Assembly: GCA_900491605.1 (NCBI GenBank)
Contig: UESW01004768.1
Location: 232,622 to 296,621 of the forward strand
DNA length: 64,000 nucleotides
Reading direction: 5' to 3'
Source of the DNA: Calamus simplicifolius
Taxonomy: Eukaryota > Streptophyta > Magnoliopsida > Arecales > Arecaceae
In this document: positions 31,322 through 42,451 of the stretch, one piece after another
Position numbering within the stretch: the stretch's first letter is position 1
Layout: each line of letters starts with the position of its first letter
The notes under the pieces: model-generated
Seen by the model: the letters and a program-made list of their open reading frames with translations, nothing else
What the model was told of the DNA's origin: nothing
Database searches by the model: none
Made by a program: the position numbers and the translations under genes

Positions 31322-34300
31322 TTACTGGTAATACCGGCGGAGATTATCCGCATTCCAGGTCCTAGGAAGTGGTGTCCCGTCCAGTCCTTCAATTTTATAA
31401 GCCCCATGGTGCAGCGTCTCGGTGATCCGGTAAGGTCCCTCCCAATTAGGGGCTAGCTTACCTCCTTCGGTTGGCTTTGAGACCTCAGCCCGCCGGAGGA
31501 CTAGATCTCCTGGTAAGAACGTCCGGGGGCGCACGCGCGCGTTGTAGTACCTCGCGGCCCGCTGCCGGTAGGTTGCCATTCGAAGTCGCGCCCTGTCCCG
31601 CACTTCCTCCACCAGGTCGAGGTTGGCTCTCAATTGGTCAGGATTATTTTCTTCACTGTAAGCCTCCACCCGGGGGCTGGGCACTCCGATCTCCACTGGG
31701 ATAACAGCCTCTGAACCAAAGACTAGACTGAACGGTGTTTCTCCAGTGGGGGCCCGAGGCGTCGTATGATAGGCCCATAGCACGTTGGGGAGCTCCTCCA
31801 CCCAGCGTCCTTTACAGCCGTCCAGTCGAGACTTCAGTCCTTGGAGGATGATTCGGTTGATCACCTCAGCCGCCCCGTTGGTTTGAGGATGCCCGACGGA
31901 AGTAAACCTTTGAAGGATACCTAGCTCGGAGCAGAACTCCCGAAAAGGTGCATTGTCAAACTGACGGCCATTATCAGTGACCAGCGTACGTGGTAGGCCG
32001 AACCGGCATATGATTGATTTCCAGAAAAAAGATCTCACTTTGCCCTCGGTGATCTTGGCCAGGGCCTCGGCCTCGACCCACTTAGTGAAGTGGTCCACCG
32101 CCACCAAGAGGAACTTTCGCTGTCCGGAAGCCGGGGGGAACGGCCCCAAGATATCCATCCCCCACTGGGCAAAGGGCCAAGGCGCCACCAAGGGGGTCAA
32201 GTTGGACGTTGGCTGTCGCTGGATATTAGCATGACGTTGGCAGCTATCGCACCTTTTGACAAGCTCGGCCGCGTCCTCCTTCATCGTCAGCCAAAAGTAC
32301 CCTTGGCGCAGAGCCTTGTAAGCCAGGGCTCTGCCCCCCAGATGACTCCCGCATATGCCTTCATGGATCTCTCTGAGGATATAATCCGATTCCGCTGGCC
32401 CCACACACCTAAGGACCGGATATGAGAATGATCTCCGATAAAGCTTTCCGTCCATCATCAAGAATCTTGGGGCCCTTCGCTTGAGCTGTTTGGCCTCCAC
32501 AGGGTCCCCTGGGAGGGTACCATCGGTTAAGTATCGGATGTAGGCATCCATCCAAGAGGGCTCCGGCTCCACTGGTAACACCTCATCCGCCGCCTCGATG
32601 CTTGGGACTGGTAGATGTTCCACATATGTTCTTCCTAACGTCCCGTCGACCGAAGTGGCCAAGCGGGACAGCGAGTCAGCCCTGGCATTCTCTGCCCTGG
32701 GGATATAGCTGACGCGAAAATAAGAAAAATGAGACGCCTGGGATCGCACCTTGCTCAGGTAGCGGGACATGATCGGGTCCCTAGCCTCGTATTCACCAGT
32801 AATTTGCCCAGAAATGAGCTGAGAGTCTGTGAAGGCCCTCAAGCGCCGCGCGCCCAGCTCCTTAGCCAGTCTCAACCCCGCCAACAGGGCCTCGTACTCC
32901 GCTTGATTATTGGTCGCCGGGAATTGGAATCTGAGAGCGTACTCTACCACGTCCCCCTCCGGGCTTGCAAGGATGAGTCCGGCTCCACTTCCCTGGGAGT
33001 TTGCCGCTCCGTCCACATGTAGGATCCAGTCCTCCACCTCCCCGGATGAGGGGGGGTCCACAAACTCTTCTGGTTGCACCTCCTCCACATCCTTCTCGGT
33101 CCAGGAGCATTCGACTAGGAAATCCGCCAACACTTGAGACTTCATGGCCGATCTCGGCCGGATGGACAGATCGAACTCGCCTAGCTTGATGGCCCATTTA
33201 GCCAGCCTGCCGGAGGTGTCGGGGCGAAACAGGATAGCTCGCAGGGGCTGATCCGTAAGCACCACGATGGGGTGAGCTTGAAAATAAGGCCGAAGGCGCT
33301 GAGTAGAGACCACCAAAGCGAAGATAATCTTCTCAGTCTTTGAATACCTGGTCTCCGCGTCATGGAGCACCTTGCTGATGTAGTAGACTGGCTTCTGGGC
33401 TCCGTCGGTATCCATGCGAACCAGTACCGAGCTAACGGCCTCCGGGGAAGCGGCCAGATACAGGAAAAGCTCCTCCCCATTTTCGGGCTTAGACAGTAAC
33501 GGTGGAGTGGAGAGAAACTGCTTCAATTCTTCAAAGGAGCTCTGACATTCTTTCGTCCACTCGAAACCGTTAATCTTGCGCAGCGCCTTGAAAAAGGGCA
33601 GACACCTCTCCGCCGACCTTGACATAAAACGACTCAAGGCCGCCACCCTTCCCGTTAGGCGCTGCACCTCCTTCTTGCTGGCGGGGGCCGCATCTCCAGG
33701 ATGGCTTTGATCTTGTCGGGGTTGACCTCGATCCCGCGCTGGGTCACCATGAAGCCCAAGAACTTGCCAGCCGCCACTCCAAAGGCGCACTTGTGGGGGT
33801 TGAGCTTCATTCGGTACCGGCGCAGGTTGCCGAAAGTCTCCCCGAGGTCGGTCACATGGTCTTCTGTGCTGGTGCTTTTGGTCAGCATGTCGTCCACATA
33901 TACCTCCATATTGCGTCCCAGCTGACCTTCGAACACCTTGTTCATTAATCTTTGGTAAGTAGCCCCAGCGTTTTTTAGTCCAAAGGGCATCACCTTGTAG
34001 CAGTAGATTCCTTTCTCTGTGACAAACGAGGTTGCCTCTTCATCCGCTGAGCTCATCTTGATTTGATTGTACCCCGAAAACGCATCCATGAAGCTGAGCG
34101 TTCTGTGTCCGGAGGTGGCGTCTACCAGCTGGTCGATTCGGGGAAGCGGGAAACTGTCCTTGGGACATGCCTTATTGAGGTCGGTGAAATCCACGCACAT
34201 CCTCCAGCTTCCACTGGCCTTCCGGACCATCACGACATTTGCTAACCAGTCGGGGTAGTGCACCTCGCGGATGTGGCCAGCCGCCAACAGCTTCCGCACC

Positions 34301-35105
34301 TCCTCGTCAACAGCCCTCTGCCGGTCCGGAGCGAAACTCCTTTTCTTCTGCCTGACGGGCCGGCACTCCGGTCGGATGTTGAGCTGGTGTGTAATCACCT
34401 CCTCCGGGATCCCGGGCATGTCAGATGCCGACCACGCGAAGACGTCGGCGTTCGCCCGCAAAAATGTGAGGAGCTGGCCACGGGCTTCGTCCGAAAGCGA
34501 GGCTCCAACTCGCACCGTCTGCGCGGGGTCCTCCCCGAGGGGGAAGGTAAGCAGCTGCTCGGCTGGTTCCCCCCTCCTCCCCAAGTCCCGTGGGTCAAGG
34601 ATCTCCGGTACCGATGCCGATGGTGGTGCAAGTGCTGCCCCCTGGGGACTGGGGGCCAAATGATAGCATGGCGCCGGCAGGTCCTGCTCTCCCCGCATCT
34701 CGCCGATCCCGCCGGTGGTTGGGAACCTCACCAGGAGTCGCTTAGTGGAAATGACGGCATCCAAGAGATTGAGTCCGGGCCTTCCAAGGATCGCGTTATA
34801 CGCCAGGGGCACACGGACTACCAAGAATTTTACAAGGACAGTGCTTTGGCACGGAGCCGTCCCGGCTGTCACAGGAAGAGTAATTTCCCCCTCGACCCTC
34901 ACCGAATCCCCCGTGAATCCCATCAAGGGCGTGACAACAGGTCGAAGTAAATCATGCGACAGGTTCATGCGAACAAAGGCGTCGTAGTTTAAAACATCTA
35001 CCGAACTTCCACTGTCAACCAGGATCCGTTTTACAGGGTGCTTAGCGATCGTCATGGACACAACGACGCTATCATCATCTTTTTACAACCCCCTCTAGGT
35101 CCTCT
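31322..35105 (-). pseudogene. pol: Element G pol: protease, RT, RNase H, second RNase H, integrase; frameshifted
   Basis: From 35061: protease ILVDSGSSVDVL, then RT with VVMVRKASGSWRMCVDFTDL, MPFGLKNAGATYQRLMN and the catalytic YVDDML (near 33890). A frameshift near 33690 separates it from the frame ending at 31322. That frame has the RNase H region (KPVYYISKVLHDAETRYS), a second RNase H with D-E-D-D residues in HVDGAA, NQAEYEAL, FTDSQL and RADSLSR, an integrase zinc region (HEGICGSHLGGR..CDSCQRH), the DDE residues in GMDILGP, VTDNGRQF and NGAAEVINR, and a C-terminal tail ending LRRYYQ. Two further indels near 35060-35110 separate gag from pol. All catalytic residues are intact. Confidence 0.92.
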
Positions 35106-36790
35106 TCAAAAAAAGGAATTACAGCCTCCCGCTCCCTCCCCCCTCGGTCTCTTCGACGGGCCTCCTGCCCCCCAGGAGATCATTGCCACCGTCTTCTCCG
35201 TCGGGGCGTTATCAATCCTCGGCGGCGCAGGCGCTGATGGGCCAGGAGCTCCTGGGTTGTTCCTTTGGACGAACTTCCTCAGGTGGCCCTGCTGAATGAG
35301 GTCTTCAATAGCTTTCTTCAGCTGCCGGCAGTCGTCGGTGTTATGGCCATGGTCCCGGTGGTAACGACAGTAGAGATTTTTGTTCCGGGGGATCTTCGGG
35401 TTGATGGGAGGAGGACGTTGCAGGTAGGGCTCCCCTTCGATCTCCAGCAGGATCTGGGATATTGGAGCAAGCAGCGGGGTATAAGGCCCGTCTCTTGGTG
35501 CAGGGGGTCGAGGTCGGTTGTCTGGTCGGCGAGGAGGCTCGGGCCTCCTGGGGCGGGTCTCCACAGGTTCTGGCTGGGTTGGCTTCCGGGGTACACTCCC
35601 ACCAGCCTCGCGCCGGGAAAAGTCAGCTTCATCCGCCCGGATGTACTTCTGGGCGCGGATCAGAAGTTCGGAGTAGGAACTCGGCGGCTTCTTGTCAAGA
35701 GAGTACGCGAAACGGGAAGGGCGGAGCCCCCGCTTCAGGGCCAAAGTAGCCACCGAGTCTCCAAGTTGTATACCTCCAGGGCGGCCTCCTTAAACCGGGC
35801 GACATAGTCCCGCAGGGACTCGCCATTCTTCTGCTGGACGGCAAATAGACTGTCCGCCACCCTCGGGATTTTCCGGCAGGCATCAAAGTGGGCCAGGAAA
35901 GCCCTCTCCAACTGGCGAAAGGAGTCGATGCTCCGTGGCGGCAGGCGAGAGTACCAGGCTCGGGCAGCTTTCTTCAGAGTGGCAGGGAAGGCCACACACA
36001 TAAGGGAGTCAGTGGCCCCCTGGACCTGCATGAGCACCTTGTAGCTTTCCAGATGGTCCAGGGGGTCCGTAGTCCCGTCATAAGGGTCCAGCTGAGGAAG
36101 GCGGAACCGGGTAGAGATTGGCTCCTCCATGATGCGACGGGACAGGGGAGGCCGACTGTCGTAATCAGTCTCCGGCAGGTGGGTGATTCGACGGCTAAGT
36201 TCTTCCAACTTCTGATTGCACTCCTCGAGTCGACGCTCAGCCCGACGAGGCATCCGGCCATCAACGGAGCCTCCCCCGAGGACGCAGAAGAGAGCGGAGG
36301 ACGGCGATGCCGGCGCGTGCGCTCCGCCTCCTTTCCGTGCCGCCGCTTGGGAGAGATGCTGGCGTGGCGAGAAGGAGACCGGGGCCTTTTGGACGCCCCG
36401 CGATGATGCGGCTTGGCGGGGATCGGCTGTGATGATCTGCAGGAACGGGCGACCTCCGGCGGGAGGAGTGCTGGCTAGGCTGCATCACTCCAGGGATGGA
36501 CGGGTTCGGCTCCGGTTGCCGCAAGCTTGCTGCTGCTGCTGCATGCCCATGACCACCGCCGCCAGCGACTGGACCTGGGTGGCCAGGTCAGCGAATCGAT
36601 CTTCTTGAGGTGGCTGTGGAGCAGATGCGGGGGCGTCATTCTGCGGAGCAGAAGGCCCTGCCCCCTGGAGGTTCGGAGGCTCAGGGAAACAAGATACGAG
36701 AGTCGGGGGGGCCTCCGCGGGTGGACCAGCCCCGCAGCGCTGCCCCCCGGTGCGACCGGCTGAAGCTCCCTTCGTTCGAGTTGTCACCAT
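35106..36790 (-). pseudogene. gag: Element G gag, frameshifted
   Basis: The likely start is ATG at 36790 (MVTTRTKGAS). A Pro/Gln-rich N-terminus is followed by frame changes near 36490 and 36255, then the retrotransposon gag capsid domain (DPYDGTTDPLDHLESYKVLM, ARAWYSRLPPRSIDSF, 36253-35750). Another frame change near 35745 leads to the basic region and the zinc knuckle CRYHRDHGHNTDDC (near 35345). Several breaks fall in homopolymers. Confidence 0.85.
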
Positions 36791-36851
36791 GGATTTTAGG
36801 TCTTGAAGACGGGAAAGAAGGCGCTGGTTCGAAGTCTTTCTCACACACTCC

Positions 36852-36870
36852 CCCCTTCCTGGCGCGCCAA
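36852..36870 (-). other. Primer binding site, element G
   Basis: The minus-strand sequence TTGGCGCGCCAGGAAGGGG starts two bases inside the 5' LTR. It is GC-rich, as in many plant gypsy elements. I cannot assign the tRNA. Confidence 0.7.
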
Positions 36871-37276
36871 TCTGATGACGCCAAGTCACCTTCTTCAAAC
36901 GTCGGGGAAAACGGACGTCTCGCTCCGGGAAGTCCTGCAAGAAAAGTCCCCGAGGACCGGTGGCACCGGTGGGGACCCTCCGACGATCAAGTCAGTGGCT
37001 TGGGTTCAGACAAAGAACCACCCCCGCGAAGAGAAGCTGAGGCAGTTAGGGTTTTGAGCAGGGAGGAAGAAAGCTCAGAAAAACCAGGTTGGATCCCACT
37101 TACAGCGTGAATGTGTGTCCTTTATACCTGTCTGAATGCCGTGACTTGCCGCTTTGGGAAGGTCTTCGTTGTATCGTTCGGTGTATGGGACCGGGCGCCG
37201 TTGCTAGGGGTAACGAATCGTACACCCTAGCAAGGTATGGTGGCGCACGGAAACATGCAGTGAACCAGATGTCGCT

Positions 37277-37540
37277 ATGAGGCATGGCCCTCCGTACTGG
37301 GGCACAACTACGGAGGTACCATGCTGTGGCAAGGCTCGGTCACGCACAGGGGCATGCAACACGCCAAACATCGTTATGAGGCATGGCCCTCCGTATTGGA
37401 GCACAATCACGGAGGTACTGGATGGCATGCTGTGGCAAGGCTCGGTGCACAGGGGCATGCAACACGCCAAACATCGTTATGAGGCATGGCCCTCCGTATT
37501 GGAGCAATCACGGAGGTACCGGATGGTACACTACGGCAAG
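37277..37540. repeat. 105-bp tandem repeat in element G right LTR, about 3 shortened copies
   Basis: Counterpart of 25794-26090, with small deletions in each unit. Confidence 0.88.
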
Positions 37541-37611
37541 GCACAGCCATGGGCTGAAATCATGCGTGAGCACCGCGCGTCGGCGGTTGAGCAGTGCGTT
37601 GGCGGTGCACT

Positions 37612-38406
37612 CCGAGGCCGGTGGGGGTTCCGGGGTTAAGGTATGATTTCCCCGCTCCCGACCCCGAGGGGGTGCCGGGAATGGGGAAATGAGGATGCGC
37701 CCCGAGGCCGGTAGGGGCCCCGGGGTTAAGGTATGATTTCCCCGCTCCCGACCCCGAGGGGGTGCCGGGAATGGGGAAATGAGGATGCGCCCCGAGGCCG
37801 GTAGGGGCCCCGGGGTTAAGGTATGATTTCCCCGCTCCCGACCCCGAGGGGGTGCCGGGAATGGGGAAATGAGGATGCGCCCCGAGGCCGGTAGGGGCCC
37901 CGGGGTTAAGGTATGATTTCCCCGCTCCCGACCCCGAGGGGGTGCCGGGAATGGGGAAATGAGGATGCGCCCCGAGGCCGGTAGGGGCCCCGGGGTTAAG
38001 GTATGATTTCCCCGCTCCCGACCCCGAGGGGGTGCCGGGAATGGGGAAATGAGGATGCGCCCCGAGGCCGGTAGGGGCCCCGGGGTTAAGGTATGATTTC
38101 CCCGCTCCCGACCCCGAGGGGGTGCCGGGAATGGGGAAATGAGGATGCGCCCCGAGGCCGGTAGGGGCCCCGGGGTTAAGGTATGATTTCCGCTCCCGAC
38201 CCCGAGGGGGTGCCGGGAATGGGGAAATGAGGATGCGCCCCGAGGCCGGTAGGGGCCCCGGGGTTAAGGTATGATTTTTCCCGCTCCCGACCCCGAGGGG
38301 GTGCCGGGAATGGGGAAATGAGGATGCGCCCCGAGGCCGGTAGGGGCCCCGGGGTTAAGGTATGATTTCTCCGCTCCCGACCCCGAGGGGGTGCCGAGGG
38401 TGGGGG
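37612..38406. repeat. 90-bp GC-rich tandem repeat in element G right LTR, 9 copies
   Basis: Same unit and copy number as 26137-26935, with 1-3 bp length changes in the last copies near 38190, 38275 and 38365. Confidence 0.94.
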
Positions 38407-38465
38407 AAACGATGGTGATCACCGTTGCCTTTGCTGACGGCGTTGGGATCAGTCATATCAGCACC

Positions 38466-39776
38466 TATTAATTATAACAACTCATTTTTTAAGTAGCTTT
38501 ATAAATTACAAACAGCCAGTGCACTTGTTCATTTTTAGACCCACCAAGACGGGCATAAATTTATTGTGAAACTTATCAAACTATAACCAATGATGGTAAA
38601 GCTTCAAAATGTAGTAACTTCACATATGACCATGGAAACGTGGTATTTTTCTGCTATAATAGAGCCTGACACAATCCTACCACTCATCTAGTTCATGCCA
38701 CCAGGCTCTAACAAGCAATACATTAAAAAGATCGTGTGGAGTGCCATACATTGGACACCAAACATTTTCCATCTATTGAAACAAAGAACAGAACCACCGG
38801 ACAGAAAGGCTCCGTTCGGCTACTATGGAAATGAAATAAGCAAAACATAGAGAAAAAAAAAACAAAAAACAAAAAGAAAAAAAAAGGAAAAAATGAATCC
38901 AGAGTTTTCTCTTGTTTGCTTCAATCGAGAATATGCCAAGGAAACTTGTGCAGGAAGTAACAGATAAATGGTTTAGGCATCCTATAGCACTTAGCTTATT
39001 GTAGCTTATTAGAGAAGGAAAAACTAAGGCCTCATAACCCTGGATATCAACCTTTGTTTTCTCTGAGACTATCATTTTATACATTATCCTTGTCTGGCAC
39101 ATAAGGAATGAATCAAGTAAAGTGCACTAATGAATTAAAGGTAAATTATTCCATAAAAATAAACAATAAAATTCATGAATTTGTGTGGATCATAAGCCAA
39201 GGCCATCAACAGCCAAGTTCAAATACATATTGTTTTTTAAGTTTTAACCAAGTATTATGTTTGTCACAAATTCTTTTAGAAATGTAATGGCTTAAATAAA
39301 ATTTTAGCAATGCTATTAGATAAGCTAACTAAATGATCAAAAACAATAAGTTGGTACGCACTCTGAGACAGAGCCACTTACAAATCAGAATCACATACTT
39401 TCTTAACTCAGTAATATATTTCTCACAAGTTTTTTTGGAACAATAGAAAGAATTAGTGAAAGAATAAAATAAAACATCAGATTATTAGTTATTCTTAAGG
39501 ACTTCTTTCATATAAAACCAATATGTATCATTCCTATAGACCCAAATGAAGACTATAAACGGTATCCTTAAAGATGTCAACATAGCTACAAAACCAGCAC
39601 CTTCATTAAAAAGAAATTTCAAAACAATTCCTGCAACAATCTGTATCTTTTTTGGGTTATCCAACAATCTGTATATTGGGTTATCCAACAATCTGTATAA
39701 GAACTACCTTGTGACATTTTGTCACATAGAAAAGAACAAGGAAATCGGTGTCTAGGTTCCGATACTATTCTGCTTG
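38466..39776. other. AT-rich flank, right-hand continuation of the probable CACTA sequence
   Basis: This is the sequence that continued from 25385 before G inserted. I see no supported gene. It contains an A-rich stretch (38848-38895) and a perfect 24-bp tandem duplication at 39652-39699. A CACTA right end (..TTGTTGTAGTG) is not visible, so D probably inserted before it. Confidence 0.5.
39652..39699. repeat. 24-bp perfect tandem duplication
   Basis: The unit begins TTGGGTTATCCAACAATC and ends TGTATA. The two copies are at 39652-39675 and 39676-39699. Confidence 0.95.
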
Positions 39777-40064
39777 TGTGGTATTGCTGCCAAATCACTC
39801 CTGGGATGCATCGGTTGAGAGATTGGCGTCTTGCGCCTTCAGAGGAATGATTGGATCACCTCCTTCAGCCAAAAACTTACAAGAAAAATCCCGGGCCAAT
39901 GGTTCCAGCGGGGACCCTTCGACGATTAAGTCAGCAATCTGGAGAACATTGATTTTTTATCAGAGAGTAGAGATCAGTTCCCCCGCACTGCAAGCTAGGG
40001 TCCTTTTTTATACCTGTCCAGGGATCCCTTTTACCCCTTGTAGTTAGAACCGTCGAATCCCCTC
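39777..40064 (-). repeat. Element D (Tat-type gypsy) 3' LTR, first part, split by element C
   Basis: It aligns with the start of G's LTR: GCTGCCAAATCAC ~ GACGCCAAGTCAC, CCTCCTTCAGCCAAAAACTTACAAGAAAAATCCC.. ~ CCTCCTTCAAACG..GCAAGAAAAGTCCC, and GGGGACCCTTCGACGATTAAGTCAG ~ GGGGACCCTCCGACGATCAAGTCAG. The exact start (39777-39779) is uncertain. It is interrupted at 40064 by element C and resumes at 51622. Confidence 0.75.
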
Positions 40065-40897
40065 TGTTGTCCTAGATACCAACCCAAGAGGGGAGGGGTG
40101 AATTGGGTCTTTTAAAAATTTTAAACACTTTTGAAGTAAAACCTTCAACTTAAAATAAATCACATATATGCAATAGTTAAGATAGAATATGCAAGGAGAA
40201 GATGAAGTGGAAGAGACAAAGAGACAAGCACGGCAAACACTAAAATTTTATAGTGGTTCGATGTACCTACGCCTACGTCCACTCCCAAGTACCTCTTGGG
40301 TCCACACTATAATCAACCTTGATTACAGCAGAGTTGTTTTACAAGATCACAACTCAAACTTGTTGTTTTCTCGGGTGCACAACGAACCTAGCTGGCTTCC
40401 AAGGATCATTAGCACAAAAACCTTACACACAAGCAACTGCTTGCACAAGGCAAACTGCCTCAACTGATTCAATCACCTGATTGACTCAGTTTACAAGAAG
40501 AATAAGAATGTTTAATACAATAACTGCTTCTTAAATGAGCAAATAAGACAAGTTAACTAATCAAACAAAGAGATAGAAATAAAAGCCTGATTTGCAGATT
40601 TCTATGGCTTGATTCTTCTCCTCTTTCTTGCTTTTGAATGGATCTTCCTTGAGTATTCTCTTGAAGCTCGAAAGATCAGTTGAAGAACAGGAACTAGGGC
40701 TTGCTAGTTTGCTTCTTCAAACTTGGAAATCTCCTCAAAATGAAAGTGTGAAGATTTGGAATTTCTCTCTTTCTTTTCAGGGAATCAATACAATTTTTCC
40801 TTTGATTTTTTTCTCTAAATTTTCTCTCTGATTTTTCTCTTCTTTTTCTTCTCTATTTTTCTTGTTTTTCTCTTTTTAAATGGTCATATTCATCATC

Positions 40898-40907
40898 CTT
40901 TTATAGA
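40898..40907 (-). promoter_or_regulatory. TATA box in element C 3' LTR
   Basis: CTATAAAAGG on the minus strand, about 130 bp downstream of the motif array in transcription direction. The 5' LTR has the same at 51023-51032. Confidence 0.75.
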
Positions 40908-41038
40908 TCCTTCTAATACTAAGAATAGATGAAAACTATCCGTTAGAATCAAAGTGGAAAAAAAATTAGGAACAAATAAGGTATTAGCCATTGAGATTTA
41001 AAGTAAAAAGTAGGTTTAGAGACGTTCTGACACATCTG

Positions 41039-41320
41039 AAAGTTGATTTTGACAATCTAGAGTCAGTTCTGACTTTCTTGGGGTCGACTCTAACTTGAAT
41101 CCCCAAACAGGCCAATTTGGAGTCTGCTCTAACTTTTCTGGAGTCGACACATTTTGCTTCTGGAGTCAACTCTAACTTTTCTGAGGTCGACTCTAACTTG
41201 AGACCTAAAAAAACCATCTTTCTATTTTTCTTTTGGAGTCGACTCTACAGGTTCCAGGTGTCGACTCTAGTCCGTGCCGTTTTTCGGTATCGACTCTGTG
41301 ATTCTAGGTGTCGGCTCTAA
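41039..41320 (-). promoter_or_regulatory. Phased motif array in element C 3' LTR
   Basis: Eleven motifs at about 41039, 41059, 41080 | 41119, 41140, 41162, 41183 | 41235, 41257 | 41286, 41307. Steps within blocks are 20-22 bp, and gaps are 39, 52 and 29. The block layout is 3-4-2-2, different from A, B and E. Several cores are GTCAAC or GTTGAT, consistent with CpG decay. Confidence 0.65.
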
Positions 41321-41491
41321 TATCTGTAATCTTACCTTGACATTGGAATTGAGCTCCGAACTTGATTTCTCTCAAGATTTTGATCATTTAAACAAGTTAT
41401 AAACTGAAACATTTAATCAAAATCATTAGTAATTTCATGAGTTATACTCAAATAGTTTTGTTTATCATCAAAATTAATAATTGGATCAACA

Positions 41492-42059
41492 ATCTTTCCC
41501 TTTTTGATGATGACAAAAACTTTGAGTATATGCATTGGAATTCATAAACATTGTAAACCTTATCAAGATTTTAAATTTGTTCAATTTAAGATATAAGCCA
41601 CAGTTTCAAAGTAAGCAAAATTGAAACATAAAATGTATTATTACAGTATCAAATAACGGTTATGCTCCCCCTGCATAAAATAACTTCTAACTCCCCCTTT
41701 CTTTATGCATATACAATTCTTCTTTTCTCCTTCTTTTTTGTTATCAACAAAAAGGTGAAACACAATTATATAAAGGATTTTAAGGTGATATTCAGATTCA
41801 AAAAAAATTGAAGAGAAGAGTAAATATTCTAAGACTTTCATTCGTTGCAACCATCATTGTATCAAACATTCAAACATTTTTTTATTACATTAAAACATTT
41901 CATTACATCAATTACCAAGATATAAAAGAGTAAACATCCTAAGTACAAGCTATCAACATAATATGAAAGCTAAGTTTGATTGGACATGAACAAAAAAGCT
42001 GATTGGGATTTGACTTGAGTTGGCTTGGATAGATATCAAAATAGAAAGTAGAAGGTCAA
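41492..42059 (-). other. Element C spacer with polypurine tracts
   Basis: No gene is seen. The minus-strand purine tract AAAAAGGGAAAGAT (41492-41505) abuts the LTR. Further tracts lie near 41665-41675 and 41692-41700, and the TTTTTTGTTATCAACAAAAAGG inverted repeat lies near 41737-41757, as in B. Confidence 0.7.
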
Positions 42060-42451
42060 TCAAGTATGTTTGTAGACAATTCTCTTTAGATGACCTATTA
42101 ACTCCATAATTTCATCTTTCTGTGATTTCTTGAAGCCTTCAAGACAATCCTTAATCTGTGTAATAACAAAATCTATATCTCTTCTTAATTGTCCAGTAGC
42201 ATCAATATAAGCTCTAGATCCATCTGCGATCCCTTCCAGCCTTTCAAAAATCTTGTGAAGCTCAGATGATAGGGTATCCACAGATCTATCCAATGTAGAT
42301 GCAATCATGTCAAGTTTAGTAGAGAGCAGTCTCATCTCATTTCTCATCTCTGAATTATGCTCAGTCAATAAGGCCCTGAGCTGATCAAGCTGCCTCTCTG
42401 AAAAACCTGATGACTCAGCTAACAAATCTGACGCCACCTGAGGGGATGAAG
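42060..42451 (-). pseudogene. Element C ORF3, C-terminal part (after solo LTR F2)
   Basis: Reads ..SGFSERQLDQLRALLTEH.. with heptad-like helices (STKLDMIASTLDRS, ELHKIFERLEGIAD) and ends KRIVYKHT at 42060. It matches the coiled-coil C-terminus of ORF3 in A and E. It is separated from its N-terminal part by F2 and the tgaag duplication. Confidence 0.85.

Larger units (their letters stand above)
25386..38460 (-). mobile_element. Element G: full-length Tat/Retand-type Ty3/gypsy retrotransposon
   Basis: 13,075 bp, ends TGATGACG...CATATCA, flanked by gcacc at 25381-25385 and 38461-38465. Gag-pol is on the minus strand with the gypsy order protease, RT, RNase H, a second RNase H, integrase; the second RNase H marks the Tat lineage. 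On the plus strand, between pol and the 3' LTR, lies a spliced antisense gene. A 98-bp tandem array separates the 3' ends of the two genes. Retand elements of this lineage are known for extra antisense ORFs and amplified tandem repeats. A few frameshifts interrupt gag and pol, yet the LTRs are very similar. Confidence 0.95.
36873..38460 (-). repeat. Element G 5' LTR (right copy)
   Basis: 1588 bp. It matches the left LTR with few substitutions but several 1-6 bp deletions in 37080-37560 (for example GGTACTGATGGCATGC becomes GGTACCATGC). Confidence 0.95.
40065..41491 (-). repeat. Element C 3' LTR (left copy)
   Basis: Contains the stem-loop CCCAAG-TACCT-CTTGGG (40284-40300), a TATA box on the minus strand (40898-40907) and a motif array (41039-41320). 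Confidence 0.94.

Noticed and set aside
35090..35115. T7 run (minus strand) at the gag-pol boundary of element G, looking like a -1 frameshift slippery site
   Set aside because: Entering the pol frame needs a +1 shift here, and a second indel near 35075 would still stop translation. It looks like homopolymer or mutational indels, not programmed frameshifting.
38773..39102. 109-codon minus-strand frame in the AT-rich flank
   Set aside because: Phe-rich translation of an A-rich tract, no recognisable domain or start context.
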